In this document: positions 28,860-36,988 of the stretch, in pieces
Numbering within the stretch: the first letter of the stretch is position 1
Layout of the letters: each line of letters starts with the position of its first letter
Source of the DNA: Firmicutes bacterium HGW-Firmicutes-1
GTDB taxonomy: Bacteria; Bacillota; Clostridia; Lachnospirales; Vallitaleaceae
Length of the DNA: 36,988 bases
Assembly (NCBI GenBank): GCA_002841625.1
Contig: PHAG01000018.1
Coordinates: 1 to 36,988, forward strand
Reading direction: 5' to 3'
Made by a program: the position numbers and the translations under genes
The notes under the pieces: generated by a model
What the model saw: the letters and a program-made list of their open reading frames with translations, nothing else
Told to the model about the DNA's origin: nothing
Databases searched by the model: none

Positions 28860-30494
28860 ATGAAAAGGAAGATGGGTTCATTTATAATAGCAATGGTTAT
28901 TATGATAGCTAGTGTTACAATTCCTCAACCGGTGTATGCTATGGGCGAAAATAGTTTTATCGCTGCAGGATGGGGAACAACGTTTTATATCACAAAAGAT
29001 GGAACACTTTGGGGATTTGGCAAAAATGATAAGGGAGTTTTGGGAAGTAGCAAAACCGATTATACTTCTGAACCAATTAAATTGTTTTATGATGTAAAGA
29101 GTGTTTCCGTGAATAGATACGCAGTCATGGCTATTAAAAAAGATGGATCACTTTGGTACTGGGGAAAACCTGCTGGAATGAAAAACTCCACTGAGCCAGC
29201 AAAACTCATGGATAATGTAGAAATGGTTTCTATGGATGAATACTATGCTGGGCCAATTTTAATGTGCACTCAAGAGGGTAGTCTTTATTTAATGAAGGAT
29301 AAAGAATTCGAGAAAATAGCTCATGATAAAAAAGTGAAATCTGTCGTAACAAACGGAACTGATCATTTTTTTATTAATGAAAATGATGAACTTTGGGGTT
29401 GGTGTGATAATAAGACAGGAACAGATGGTTCACTTGGTGTAGGACATACCAATCCGGTATTAGAGCCTGTAAAAATAATGGAGGATGTGCAGTCTGTAGC
29501 ATGTGATAACACCAATACCATGATAATTCGTAAAGATAGTACCCTTTGGATGTGTGGCACAGGTTACGATGGAAAATTCTATAATGGTACCAATGAAATT
29601 GAAGGACCTATTTTATCACCGATTAAAATAATGGATAATGTACTACATGTAGCTCTGCAAAATAGTTATTTTTTTGCAGTAAAGAGGGACAATACATTAT
29701 GGGCGTGGGGAAATAATGATAACAAGAGCTTAGGTAGTAGTCACCTTTCAGTGCCTGTAAAATGGGCGGATAAAGTTAGCAGTATTACAGTTGGATATCA
29801 ACATAAGGTTATTGCAAAAACGGACAATACAGTTTGGACTGCTGGGAGAAAAGACGGCGTCTATCAAGCAACTCAAAGTAGTCAGAATGAATTAAGACAA
29901 ACAGCAACTGACCTAATTGATGCCCCAGCACCTTGGGCTTTAGCAGAGGTTAGAGAAGCTGAGTATCGTAAACTTGTGCCTGTTTCTATGCAAAGTGAAT
30001 ATACAAAAATTGTGAATAGAAGCGAATTTTGTACGCTGGCCATCACCTGTATTGAACAAGCACAAGAAATGACAATTGAGCAATATCTCACTGAAAAGGG
30101 TATAGAGATTCCAACATCAACACCTTTTACAGACATTGGTTCGATTTCTGAAAGGGCGAGAAAAGATATCATGGCGGCGTATGCGCTTCAAATCGTTTTA
30201 GGGACATCTGATACAACTTTTGATCCTAACAATCCAATTACAAGAGAACAAGCTGCTAAAATGCTTACAGCAACTGCCTTTGCACTCGGTGAAAAGACTG
30301 ATGCTACGATGCCGATATTTGCAGATAGAGATAATATTGCAAATTGGGCTAAGCCATATATCGGATTCGTTTTTGATACTAAAATCATGAGTGGTGTTGG
30401 AAATAACAGATTCGATCCAAAAGGCGGTTATCAACGTCAGCAGGCTTATATGACTGTTTTACGAGTATATAAAAAAGTTACTGGCATTGAATAA
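28860..30494 (+). CDS. Secreted RCC1-repeat protein with SLH domains (544 aa)
   Basis: The signal peptide (MGSFIIAMVIMIASVTIPQP, then VYAM near 25-28) is followed by about six RCC1-type blades (ITKDGTLWGFGKNDKGVLGS; IKKDGSLWYWGKP; INENDELWGWCDNKTGTDGS; IRKDSTLWMCGTGYDGKF; VKRDNTLWAWGNNDNKSLGS), about residues 30-330. These should close into a beta-propeller. The C-terminal 200 residues are SLH segments (VNRSEFCTLAITCIEQAQEM; LQIVLGTSDTTFDPNNPITR; KIMSGVGNNRFDPKGGYQRQ) that tie it to wall polymers. RCC1 blades in bacteria usually serve binding. The ATG follows TGGAGGAAGTAGT. It ends the run of lipoprotein and YegP genes; a hairpin follows. Confidence 0.88.
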   Translation: MKRKMGSFIIAMVIMIASVTIPQPVYAMGENSFIAAGWGTTFYITKDGTLWGFGKNDKGVLGSSKTDYTSEPIKLFYDVKSVSVNRYAVMAIKKDGSLWYWGKPAGMKNSTEPAKLMDNVEMVSMDEYYAGPILMCTQEGSLYLMKDKEFEKIAHDKKVKSVVTNGTDHFFINENDELWGWCDNKTGTDGSLGVGHTNPVLEPVKIMEDVQSVACDNTNTMIIRKDSTLWMCGTGYDGKFYNGTNEIEGPILSPIKIMDNVLHVALQNSYFFAVKRDNTLWAWGNNDNKSLGSSHLSVPVKWADKVSSITVGYQHKVIAKTDNTVWTAGRKDGVYQATQSSQNELRQTATDLIDAPAPWALAEVREAEYRKLVPVSMQSEYTKIVNRSEFCTLAITCIEQAQEMTIEQYLTEKGIEIPTSTPFTDIGSISERARKDIMAAYALQIVLGTSDTTFDPNNPITREQAAKMLTATAFALGEKTDATMPIFADRDNIANWAKPYIGFVFDTKIMSGVGNNRFDPKGGYQRQQAYMTVLRVYKKVTGIE

Positions 30495-30562
30495 ACAATC
30501 CCTTAAATTTGTTATTTTGATAATATTAATGTGGTAAAAATAGACTGATTGAGATCGGTAGG

Positions 30563-30610
30563 AACGTCCTTGGAAAATCTACGAATTAAGATTTCCAAGG
30601 GCGTTTGATT
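30563..30610 (+). terminator. Terminator-like hairpin after the RCC1/SLH gene
   Basis: AACGTCCTTGGAAAATCT pairs with AGATTTCCAAGGGCGTT (one bulge, one G-T pair) around a short loop, followed by TGATTTT. Confidence 0.55.
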
Positions 30611-31127
30611 TTGCAGAAAGTTCCAGTAACAATTGTTATCAGAGTTCACAAAATATAAAATGTCTCCATATGTACCACCCCTTTTCTCAATGGTATGGCT
30701 AAAACTGTTCAACCTGTAATAAATAATTTTGGTTTGGTCTCTATTAAATCCCTTGTATGGCTAAAGATAAAAATTTTGGACTATAATAATAGGATGTTCT
30801 GAGATAAGGATTGTTTAATATAAGATATTTTGTTACAATACGTATAATAAATGTAAAACAATAATATAAGATTTTTGTTAGAGTAGTGGGTCAACCAAAT
30901 CCTATAGTGATGAAGGTGTCTCGAAGCAACGCTGTTGAGATTACATATCAGCTAGAAACCGCAGTTCGTGAAGATGTTTATGAATATTTAATAGAGCGAG
31001 ATGATGTTATAGTATCGGCGTTCTTTGTATTTACGCGTTTATTGTGTTATACTATAAGTAAGTCTTAGTCCACACGATATTATAAAGGTGACTGAGTCTT
31101 AATAATTAAGTTGATGTTAAACTTGTT

Positions 31128-31250
31128 TCATTTCTTTATTATTGTACCTATACGTAGGGCAAATTCTTGTTTCTCAAATACTTGGATGGCATACCGCTCA
31201 TCAAGATATTTTTGAATTATGTATCTCTTATAGATTTCGTTTTCGGTCAT
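31128..31250 (-). CDS. Small minus-strand ORF (40 aa)
   Basis: MTENEIYKRYIIQKYLDERY followed by AIQVFEKQEFALRIGTIIKK. It is charged, helical and looks coding, resembling in style the small SHOCT-like or transposon-accessory proteins of Clostridia. The ribosome site is weak, so it may be a remnant. Confidence 0.3.
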   Translation of the reverse strand: MTENEIYKRYIIQKYLDERYAIQVFEKQEFALRIGTIIKK

Positions 31251-31329
31251 CTATTTCATGATATTCCCAACTGCCTTTCAACTAAAATTTCATAAAGAAC
31301 TATTTCAAACATTTCGATGGATACTTTAT

Positions 31330-31357
31330 TTTACAGTATCTGAAGCTTTGCTATATG
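31330..31357 (+). promoter_or_regulatory. Candidate promoter of the oxidoreductase gene
   Basis: TTTACA (31330-31335), a 16-base spacer and TATATG (31352-31357), 40 bases before the start codon, with AATAGGAGGATTAATC as the ribosome site. Confidence 0.4.
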
Positions 31358-31397
31358 CTGAACACGCACAAATTTTAATCTAATAGGAGGATTAATC

Positions 31398-33383
31398 ATG
31401 ACTAATAAATATCAAAAACTTTTCGAACCCCTTAAGGTGGGTCAACTTACCTTGAAAAATCGTATTGCTATGGCCCCTTTGGGAATGATAGCAATGTCAG
31501 ATCCCTGTGGCGGATTTTCTGAAAACGCTCAGGAGTATTACATTGAACGTGCAAAAGGTGGTACAGGACTCATTATTACAGGTGTTACAAATGTAAACTA
31601 TAACGAATTTGTACCGCTGGTAATGCCTTGTGCCACATATCAGCCCTTAATGTTTGCAAAATCTTGCGCTCCTATGAATGAAAGAATTCATGCTTATGAT
31701 TCTAAAATCTTTCTTCAGCTTACTGCGGGATTTGGTAGAGTTATAATCCCACATTTAATGGAAAAGGGCATTGCCCCATCAAAACAGGAAAACAGATGGG
31801 ATCCATCTATTATACATAGAGCGATGACAGTTGATGAAATCAAGGAATTGATCGCATCTTTTGTTGCCAGCGCTGTTGTTGCAAAGGAATCAAAATTCGA
31901 TGGTGTTGAGATTCATGCTGTACATGAGGGATATCTTTTAGATCAGTTCGCTATTTCCCTATATAATAAACGTACAGATGAATATGGCGGAGATTTATTA
32001 GGCCGATTAAAGATTACTACTGATATTGTAAAAGGTATTAAGGCTGCTTGCGGCGAGGATTTCCCAGTATCGCTACGTTACAGTTTGAAGAGCTTTGTCA
32101 AAGAAATTCGTAAAGGTGCGTTACCTGGTGAGGATTTTATTGAGAAGGGAAAGGATATTGAGGAAGGTATTGAAGCCGCTAAAATCTTAGTGAAGGCTGG
32201 CTATGATCTTTTAAATGTAGATGCAGGAACCTACGATTCATGGTATTGGAGTCATCCGCCTATGTACTTTGAAAAAGGTATGTATCGGGAATTTGGTAAA
32301 ATTTTAAAGGAAAATGTAAATGTTCCAATTATTCTTGCAGGAAGAATGGATAATCCAGAAATGGCCTGTGAGGCACTTGGCACATCATGTGATATTATCG
32401 GATATGGCAGGCCTCTGCTTGCAGATCCTTATTTACCAGAAAAAATTCGTACTGAAAAACTAGAAGACATTCGTCCCTGTTTGTCTTGCCAACAAGGTTG
32501 CTTAGATAGACTTGCTCATGGTTTACCACTTTCATGTGCAGTAAATCCAGCCTGTGGTAGAGAAAAATCTTTGGCAATCATACCAGCTGTAGATAAGAAA
32601 AATGTATTGATTATTGGTGGTGGTCTTTCAGGTATGGAAACAGCACGAGTTTGTGCGATGCGGGGTCATCAGGTCACGCTTGTGGAAAAAGGCGACCAAC
32701 TGGGTGGCAATATTATTGTGGGTTCTGTACCTGATTTCAAGAAAGATGATCGTGCACTTTTAAAATGGTACACGGTACAGCTTGAGAAACTTCCAGTGGA
32801 TATTAAGCTCAACTTTAGAGCTGATAAAAAAATGATTGAAAAATCCAATGCGGATGTTGTTATTTTTGCAACTGGTTCAAAACCTATAAAACTAGACTTA
32901 GGTAATAAAAATAATATATATACAGCAGATGAAATACTAAAAGATAACAAAAAAGCAGGTGACAATATTGTCTTTGTTGGTGGAGGTTTGGTTGGTTGTG
33001 AAACAGCATTGTGGCTACGTCAGCAGGGTAAAAATGTTGCAATTGTAGAAGCAAAACCACAGATACTTGGTGGCGGAGAAGATATGTGCTTTGCAAATTA
33101 TGATATGCTCAAAGATCTCTTAGTCTTTAACGAAGTGGAAGTGTATCGTAACTCATCCATAAAAACGATAATGGATGATTCCGTCTTAGTGGAAACACCA
33201 AATGGAGAGAAAGAAATAAAGGCAGATACTGTCATCGTTGCTGTGGGATATAGTTCTCAAAAAGATCTTTATGACACAATGGTAGGTTCAAATAAGATTG
33301 TTTACAATGTTGGTGATTCCCGTAATGTACATAATATTATGTATGCAATATGGGATGCTAACCAAATAGCAAGAGAACTGTAA
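31398..33383 (+). CDS. NADH:flavin oxidoreductase, 2,4-dienoyl-CoA reductase / old yellow enzyme family with Fe-S and FAD (661 aa)
   Basis: Domain 1 (1-350) is the FMN-binding TIM barrel (LFEPLKVGQLTLKNRIAMAP; EIHAVHEGYLLDQFAISLYN with His173/His176; KRTDEYGGDLLGR). Next is a 4Fe-4S cluster loop with Cys361, 364, 368 and 380 (CLSCQQGC then LPLSC). The C-terminal half holds two Rossmann folds for FAD and NAD(P) (VLIIGGGLSGMETARVCAMR near 403; IVFVGGGLVGCETALWLRQQ near 520). This is the full layout of DCR/enoate reductase-like enzymes, which reduce activated C=C bonds in fatty-acyl, cinnamate, bile acid or similar substrates. The substrate cannot be read here. It seems monocistronic with its own promoter, or paired with the PRC-barrel gene 59 bases downstream. 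Confidence 0.9.
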   Translation: MTNKYQKLFEPLKVGQLTLKNRIAMAPLGMIAMSDPCGGFSENAQEYYIERAKGGTGLIITGVTNVNYNEFVPLVMPCATYQPLMFAKSCAPMNERIHAYDSKIFLQLTAGFGRVIIPHLMEKGIAPSKQENRWDPSIIHRAMTVDEIKELIASFVASAVVAKESKFDGVEIHAVHEGYLLDQFAISLYNKRTDEYGGDLLGRLKITTDIVKGIKAACGEDFPVSLRYSLKSFVKEIRKGALPGEDFIEKGKDIEEGIEAAKILVKAGYDLLNVDAGTYDSWYWSHPPMYFEKGMYREFGKILKENVNVPIILAGRMDNPEMACEALGTSCDIIGYGRPLLADPYLPEKIRTEKLEDIRPCLSCQQGCLDRLAHGLPLSCAVNPACGREKSLAIIPAVDKKNVLIIGGGLSGMETARVCAMRGHQVTLVEKGDQLGGNIIVGSVPDFKKDDRALLKWYTVQLEKLPVDIKLNFRADKKMIEKSNADVVIFATGSKPIKLDLGNKNNIYTADEILKDNKKAGDNIVFVGGGLVGCETALWLRQQGKNVAIVEAKPQILGGGEDMCFANYDMLKDLLVFNEVEVYRNSSIKTIMDDSVLVETPNGEKEIKADTVIVAVGYSSQKDLYDTMVGSNKIVYNVGDSRNVHNIMYAIWDANQIAREL

Positions 33384-33395
33384 GTTAATCTAATT

Positions 33396-33425
33396 ATTCA
33401 AGGTTAGTTTCAACTGAACTTGAAT
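33396..33425. repeat. Hairpin between the oxidoreductase and PRC-barrel genes
   Basis: ATTCAAG (33396-33402) pairs with CTTGAAT (33419-33425), and inner bases TTAGTT/AACTAA-like extend the stem with bulged Gs. No T run follows, so it may be an RNA stability or processing element, or a protein site. Confidence 0.4.
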
Positions 33426-33442
33426 AGAAAAGGAGTAATTAT

Positions 33443-34231
33443 ATGTTAAACAAAGCTAAAATACTAAAGAATTATACATTAAACAGCCTTGATGGGGAAA
33501 TTGGAAAAGTGAAAGACTTCTATTTTGACGATCGAACCTGGGCTATTCAATATCTGATTGCTGATACAGGAAACTGGTTAACGGGTAGAAAAGTGTTAAT
33601 TTCACCTAATTTTATAGTCTCCATTAATAAAGAAGAGGAGTACATTACTATTAATCTGACTAAAAGTCAGATTGAAAACAGCCCAGCATTGGATAGTGAT
33701 AAGCCAGTCTCAAATCAATTCCAGGTGGAATTCCATGGATATTTTGAATCACCCATAGCAGTGGCTGGGATGGGATATGGAGGAACTGGGGCACCGATAC
33801 CTTACATACCTATTAAAAATTACGACGAAAAGTTCGTAAAAAATGATAAAGAGGCGAATGAATGGGATCCGAATTTACGTAGCACACATTATGTGAGCGG
33901 ATACAATATTCAAGCCCTAGATGATACCATCGGTCACGTTGATGATTTTATTATAGATGATGATACTTGGGATATACAATATTTAGAAATCGACACAAAA
34001 AAATGGCTATTTGGAAGAAAACTTCTCATTTCACCAAAGTGGATAGAGAGCGTTAGTTGGAATGAGTTAAAAGTATTTGTAAATCTTAGCTGTGAAGAAA
34101 TAAAACAGTCACCAGAGTACACAGAAGCATCTATACTAGATCGAAACTATGAGACAAGACTACATAAGCATTATAACCGTACGGCATATTGGCTTGATAG
34201 ACAAGAGTTAAAGGATAAATGCAACAAGTAA
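33443..34231 (+). CDS. PRC-barrel protein with two repeats (262 aa)
   Basis: Two PRC-barrel domains: YTLNSLDGEIGKVKDFYFDD then YLIADTGNWLTGRKVLISPN (about 10-55), and YNIQALDDTIGHVDDFIIDD then YLEIDTKKWLFGRKLLISPK (about 153-198). The spacer between them is glycine-rich (GMGYGGTGAPIPY). There is no signal peptide. PRC barrels occur in photosynthetic reaction centres, RimM and many stress proteins; in Clostridia and Bacilli this two-domain form is a small cytosolic or membrane-associated protein of unknown role. The ATG follows AAAAGGAGTAATTAT. It is likely co-transcribed with or stress-coupled to the oxidoreductase, but this is inference. Confidence 0.85.
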   Translation: MLNKAKILKNYTLNSLDGEIGKVKDFYFDDRTWAIQYLIADTGNWLTGRKVLISPNFIVSINKEEEYITINLTKSQIENSPALDSDKPVSNQFQVEFHGYFESPIAVAGMGYGGTGAPIPYIPIKNYDEKFVKNDKEANEWDPNLRSTHYVSGYNIQALDDTIGHVDDFIIDDDTWDIQYLEIDTKKWLFGRKLLISPKWIESVSWNELKVFVNLSCEEIKQSPEYTEASILDRNYETRLHKHYNRTAYWLDRQELKDKCNK

Positions 34232-34274
34232 GCATGAAATTACGAGTTGCTCAGTAAGTAAAGACTAAATGAAG

Positions 34275-34311
34275 AAGATGCTTTCACGTTAATGCGTAGA
34301 AGCATCTTTTT
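34275..34311 (+). terminator. Terminator after the PRC-barrel gene
   Basis: AAGATGCTT (34275-34283) pairs with AAGCATCTT (34300-34308) around a 16-base loop, then TTT. The rest of 34312-34618 is AT-rich; a candidate promoter (TTCAGA-N17-TATACT, 34367-34395) and an 11-codon ORF (MPHFKLFRKRL, 34415-34450) with an AGGGAGG site are all I see before the next promoter. Confidence 0.75.
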
Positions 34312-34473
34312 AATGAGCCATAGTATTTAAGATTCTAAACCATATGTAGACAGTAAAAATGCCTATTTCAGACAATTTTTATAAATTCTTATACTAGGGA
34401 GGCTATTATTCATTATGCCACATTTTAAGTTGTTCAGGAAAAGACTATAACAAATATAAAAACCAATAATTCA

Positions 34474-34502
34474 TTGACTCAATCCCAAAAAGCGAATAAA
34501 AT
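34474..34502 (+). promoter_or_regulatory. Promoter of the large surface-protein gene
   Basis: TTGACT (34474-34479), a 17-base spacer and TAAAAT (34497-34502); transcription would start about 110 bases before the ATG, leaving a long leader. Confidence 0.6.
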
Positions 34503-34618
34503 GTAAGTTGAGTATGAGGGCAATTTGTTAAAAAATATCAATTTATATTTCATAAGCAATATCTCGAGCTATTTGGCGTTTCTAAAAGTACTCACAATTT
34601 GAAGAGGAGATACAGACA

Positions 34619-36988
34619 ATGAGGATGAAAAATACTAAAACAGGTAATAAAAGTTTTGTCTATTTACTGATCATAATAATGATTTGTGGAAATATGGTAG
34701 GTTTGAATTTTGGTGCGAATGTAGTCTATGCAGCTGGAGATTTGCCAAACGCCAATGGCGCTAATGGAACGCAAACAAAACCCTATATTATTAATGAAAC
34801 ATCAGACTTTACTTGGGTTTTTGAAAATAATATTGCAAGATCAAGCTATCTTTTGCAGACGGCAGATATTGACTTGTCTGGTTTTGCTTGGACACCTATT
34901 GGACCAAACAATGCGACACCGTTTACAGGAACTTATAACGGTAATGGGTATACAATTAGTAATATGACTCATAATGATGGCAACGTGGCTTACCTGGGCA
35001 TGTTCGGATATACCACCAATGCGACAATAAAAAATGTGACTTTATATAATGTTAGTTTTACGGGTGGTCAGGTGCAAAACCAAGCTGCTATTGGTGCAAT
35101 CGCGGGGATGACTACAGGAACTACATTGATTGAGCGCTGTCATGTAACTGGTACAAGTTCAATCATTGGTGCAACGAATGATACAATAGGCGGTATTGTT
35201 GGGAGTAATGGTGGGAGTATAAAATATTGTTCAAATTCTGCAACTGTTTCGTCCAGTAATTATGATTCGGGTTCTAAGCCTCATTCGGGTGGTATCGCAG
35301 GTTCAAACTGGGGATCCATCGATAATTCTTTTAATAGAGGTAACGTCAGCTGTGGTACAGGTATGGCTTCTGCAGGTGGTATCGTTGGTTTCGGTTATAG
35401 CAATGTGCTTTCAAATTGTTACTCAACAGGGACTGTTACTGTAGGTGCAGGATCTGAAGGGGGGGCTATAATCGGTAATATTACGGATGCAGTAAATGTA
35501 AGTGGCAATTATTATCTTAGTGGTGTTGCTGCAAATGGGATAGGTAAGCTGGATTCGGTTGCTGGACCATCAGAAACAGGAACTACGGCAACATCATCTG
35601 CAGATTTGAAATTAGAAGGTACATATGATGATAGTGTTTGGGATTTTGCAGGGAATACATGGATACTTCAATCGGGAATTAATAATGATTATCCATTTAT
35701 TAAAGGCGTAGCGCCTGTAGCTGTAACGATTGATGCTACAGCACTTACAGTTACAACGGGAACTGTTGGAGGAGATGTTACTTCAACAGGTTATGGCACC
35801 ATTTCTGAGAAGGGTATAGAGTACACGAAAAGTGCTGAGAATAGTTTTACAACGGTTATTGCATCTACAAGCGGAACTGGTGTATTTAGTGTTGATTTAT
35901 CAGGACTTACGCCAAACACGACCTATTATGTAAGAGCTTATGCAGTGAATGAAGTAGGGACATCTTACGGAGAACCTATTCTTTTTACAACAAATCCATT
36001 GGCGCCACAACTGCCCTTGAATCTATTGCAAGGAAATATCGTAGGAACTACGAAAGCAGTTATTAGCGATATGACAACAGATAGATTTGTCGTGAATATA
36101 ACCGATGCGTCAGTAGGGTATGTTGAAGCAGGGGATACAGCGCCTTCATCCGGTGTGAATTTCATTGATAATTATGTATCAGGAAGTGATATTTCCAATG
36201 GTGTTGTAGTCGGGAAGTATTTACAGATTTATGATGTTGATAACCTCGGAGAAGTGGTTAAATTTACAGAGATTCAAATCAATAATGGACATATAAAAGC
36301 GGATAATATTATGCTTCCAATTAATGAAGGTTTTGAAAATGGAGGCAGTATACCAAGTAATTGGGGACAGCAGATTGTTAACAGTATGGGTTCAAATGTA
36401 AACTGGACTTTTACAAATACGAGTACAGAAGACTCAGTAACAGCTACGCCTTATGCTGGTGGATACATGGCTAAGGCAGATTTCTACTCATCTGATGCTG
36501 GTGCATCAGCTAGATTAAACCTTATTAGAAATTTCAGCCTGCCTGAAGGTGGATCATATGAATTTAGTTTTTATATGTTTCATAGTACAGAAAATGATTA
36601 TGGAGCTGATGATGCAATTCAACCACAGATTTCACTTAATGATGGAAATACCTGGACTGATCTTGGCACACAAATAAGACGTATCACTGGGGATACAGGT
36701 TGGGTTAAACATACCATCAGCTTAGATGCTTATGCTGGTGAATCAAATGTTAGAGTCGGTTTTTTGGCGATATCTAATTATGGTTATAGTGTGTTTTTCG
36801 ATAATGTTGAAATAAAATCACTCGCACTTGATGCCAAAGCATTAACAGCGGACACTAGTAGCAATGATGTGGACCATGACATTGAGATTACCTTTGGAGC
36901 AGATGCAGGATTTGAAGTTGCAGTTACAGGAGTAAGCTTCAATGGAACAGCCCTAACAGTGACAACGGACTATGTTGTAAGCAGTGGA
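34619..36988 (+). CDS. Large secreted surface protein with GLUG-like, fibronectin-like and MAM-like domains (3' end outside window, at least 790 aa)
   Basis: The ATG at 34619 follows GAAGAGGAGATACAGACA. The signal peptide is long (SFVYLLIIIMICGNMVGLNF, cleavage near VYAAG at 38-42). Then comes a GLUG-type region (FTGTYNGNGYTISNMTHNDG; YLGMFGYTTNATIKNVTLYN; SGGIAGSNWGSIDNSFNRGN; GGIVGFGYSNVLSNCYSTGT), about residues 98-295. Next is a fibronectin III-like unit ending GLTPNTTYYVRAYAVNEVGT (near 425-445). A MAM/cleaved-adhesin-like jelly-roll follows (about 575-740: NEGFENGGSIPSNWGQQI; SLPEGGSYEFSFYMFHS; FFDNVEIKS). The last visible part (DHDIEITFGADAGFEVAVTG) begins a DUF1533-like repeat. The frame is open to the window edge. 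GLUG proteins serve adhesion to polysaccharide or host surfaces; an SLH anchor is likely beyond the edge but not seen. Confidence 0.85.
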   Translation, partial: MRMKNTKTGNKSFVYLLIIIMICGNMVGLNFGANVVYAAGDLPNANGANGTQTKPYIINETSDFTWVFENNIARSSYLLQTADIDLSGFAWTPIGPNNATPFTGTYNGNGYTISNMTHNDGNVAYLGMFGYTTNATIKNVTLYNVSFTGGQVQNQAAIGAIAGMTTGTTLIERCHVTGTSSIIGATNDTIGGIVGSNGGSIKYCSNSATVSSSNYDSGSKPHSGGIAGSNWGSIDNSFNRGNVSCGTGMASAGGIVGFGYSNVLSNCYSTGTVTVGAGSEGGAIIGNITDAVNVSGNYYLSGVAANGIGKLDSVAGPSETGTTATSSADLKLEGTYDDSVWDFAGNTWILQSGINNDYPFIKGVAPVAVTIDATALTVTTGTVGGDVTSTGYGTISEKGIEYTKSAENSFTTVIASTSGTGVFSVDLSGLTPNTTYYVRAYAVNEVGTSYGEPILFTTNPLAPQLPLNLLQGNIVGTTKAVISDMTTDRFVVNITDASVGYVEAGDTAPSSGVNFIDNYVSGSDISNGVVVGKYLQIYDVDNLGEVVKFTEIQINNGHIKADNIMLPINEGFENGGSIPSNWGQQIVNSMGSNVNWTFTNTSTEDSVTATPYAGGYMAKADFYSSDAGASARLNLIRNFSLPEGGSYEFSFYMFHSTENDYGADDAIQPQISLNDGNTWTDLGTQIRRITGDTGWVKHTISLDAYAGESNVRVGFLAISNYGYSVFFDNVEIKSLALDAKALTADTSSNDVDHDIEITFGADAGFEVAVTGVSFNGTALTVTTDYVVSSG

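Larger units (their letters stand above)
30611..31397. other. Long AT-rich stretch with only doubtful small ORFs
   Basis: No convincing gene is present. It includes a 60-codon plus-strand frame from 30886 (VMKVSRSNAVEITYQLETAV then DVYEYLIERDDVIVSAFFVF), composed like a protein but lacking a clear ribosome site. It also has a promoter-like TTGTAT-N17-TATACT with TGT before the -10 (about 31023-31051), a 40-codon minus-strand ORF, and the promoter and leader of the oxidoreductase gene. This looks like the scar of lost genes. Confidence 0.4.

Noticed and set aside
30512-30712. Minus-strand 66-codon ORF after the RCC1/SLH gene
   Set aside because: It runs through the terminator-like hairpin, has no ribosome site and no protein-like motif.
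34728-34967. 79-codon ORF inside the large surface-protein gene
   Set aside because: It is in another frame of a continuous signal-peptide-bearing gene and lacks its own ribosome site.
1-36988. CRISPR array, tRNA or rRNA gene, intact transposase or integrase
   Set aside because: No evenly spaced repeats, cloverleaf or transposase motif was recognised on either strand; island mobility is inferred only from gene content and debris.

Overview
The window looks like a low-GC Firmicutes chromosome, most likely an anaerobic member of the Clostridia. The reasons are AT-rich codon use, strong AGGAGG-type ribosome sites, S-layer-homology (SLH) surface proteins, a Y-family polymerase paired with a YolD-like protein, an Fe-S flavin oxidoreductase of the 2,4-dienoyl-CoA reductase type, and PRC-barrel and LacI proteins typical of Clostridia. 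No rRNA, tRNA, CRISPR array or intact transposase was seen.

Region 1 (1-12.9 kb) reads as a worn defence island. It opens with the 3' part of a DUF4143 ATPase whose tail is frameshifted. Next come an orphan small gene, a GIY-YIG nuclease and a gene broken by two stops and a frameshift (2679-3408). These are followed by a small Asn-rich/coiled-coil protein, a broken HEPN-like gene (4267-4721), a zinc/HNH-like protein, and an AAA ATPase whose C-terminus carries an R-x4-H motif. Then comes a complete Sau3AI-like restriction-modification pair (MutH-fold endonuclease plus C5 methyltransferase). Between and after these lie scraps of helicase- or nuclease-type genes (9102-9212, 10698-10802, 12546-12752), an HD-DUF429 fusion, and a Nudix hydrolase bracketed by a degenerate 33-bp direct repeat exactly 1000 bp apart.

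Region 2 (13.4-16.7 kb) holds a small KOW-like/basic-tail protein, the Y-family polymerase with its YolD partner, and a junk zone. The junk zone has a SEC-C zinc-motif remnant on the plus strand butting against a decayed minus-strand gene.

Region 3 (16.8-19.6 kb) is a YfcC-type membrane transporter convergent with a LacI-family regulator. The regulator gene is divergent from a well-formed promoter carrying two CTTT(C/A)ACGTGAAAG operators.

Region 4 (19.6-30.5 kb) is an envelope-sensing and surface cluster. It contains a zinc-ribbon membrane protein, a BspA-LRR/SLH protein, a membrane sensor that looks like a histidine kinase stripped of its catalytic domain and phospho-histidine, a NarL-type response regulator, and a convergent full 7TM histidine kinase. 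After these come a YegP-like protein, two lipoproteins and an RCC1/SLH protein. The natural reading is that kinase, kinase-less sensor and regulator form one circuit, with the lipoproteins and SLH proteins as sensors or outputs at the wall.

Region 5 (30.5-37 kb) has about 900 bp without a convincing gene, then an Fe-S/FMN/FAD oxidoreductase, a two-copy PRC-barrel protein, and the first 790 codons of a large secreted GLUG/fibronectin-like/MAM-like surface protein that runs off the window.
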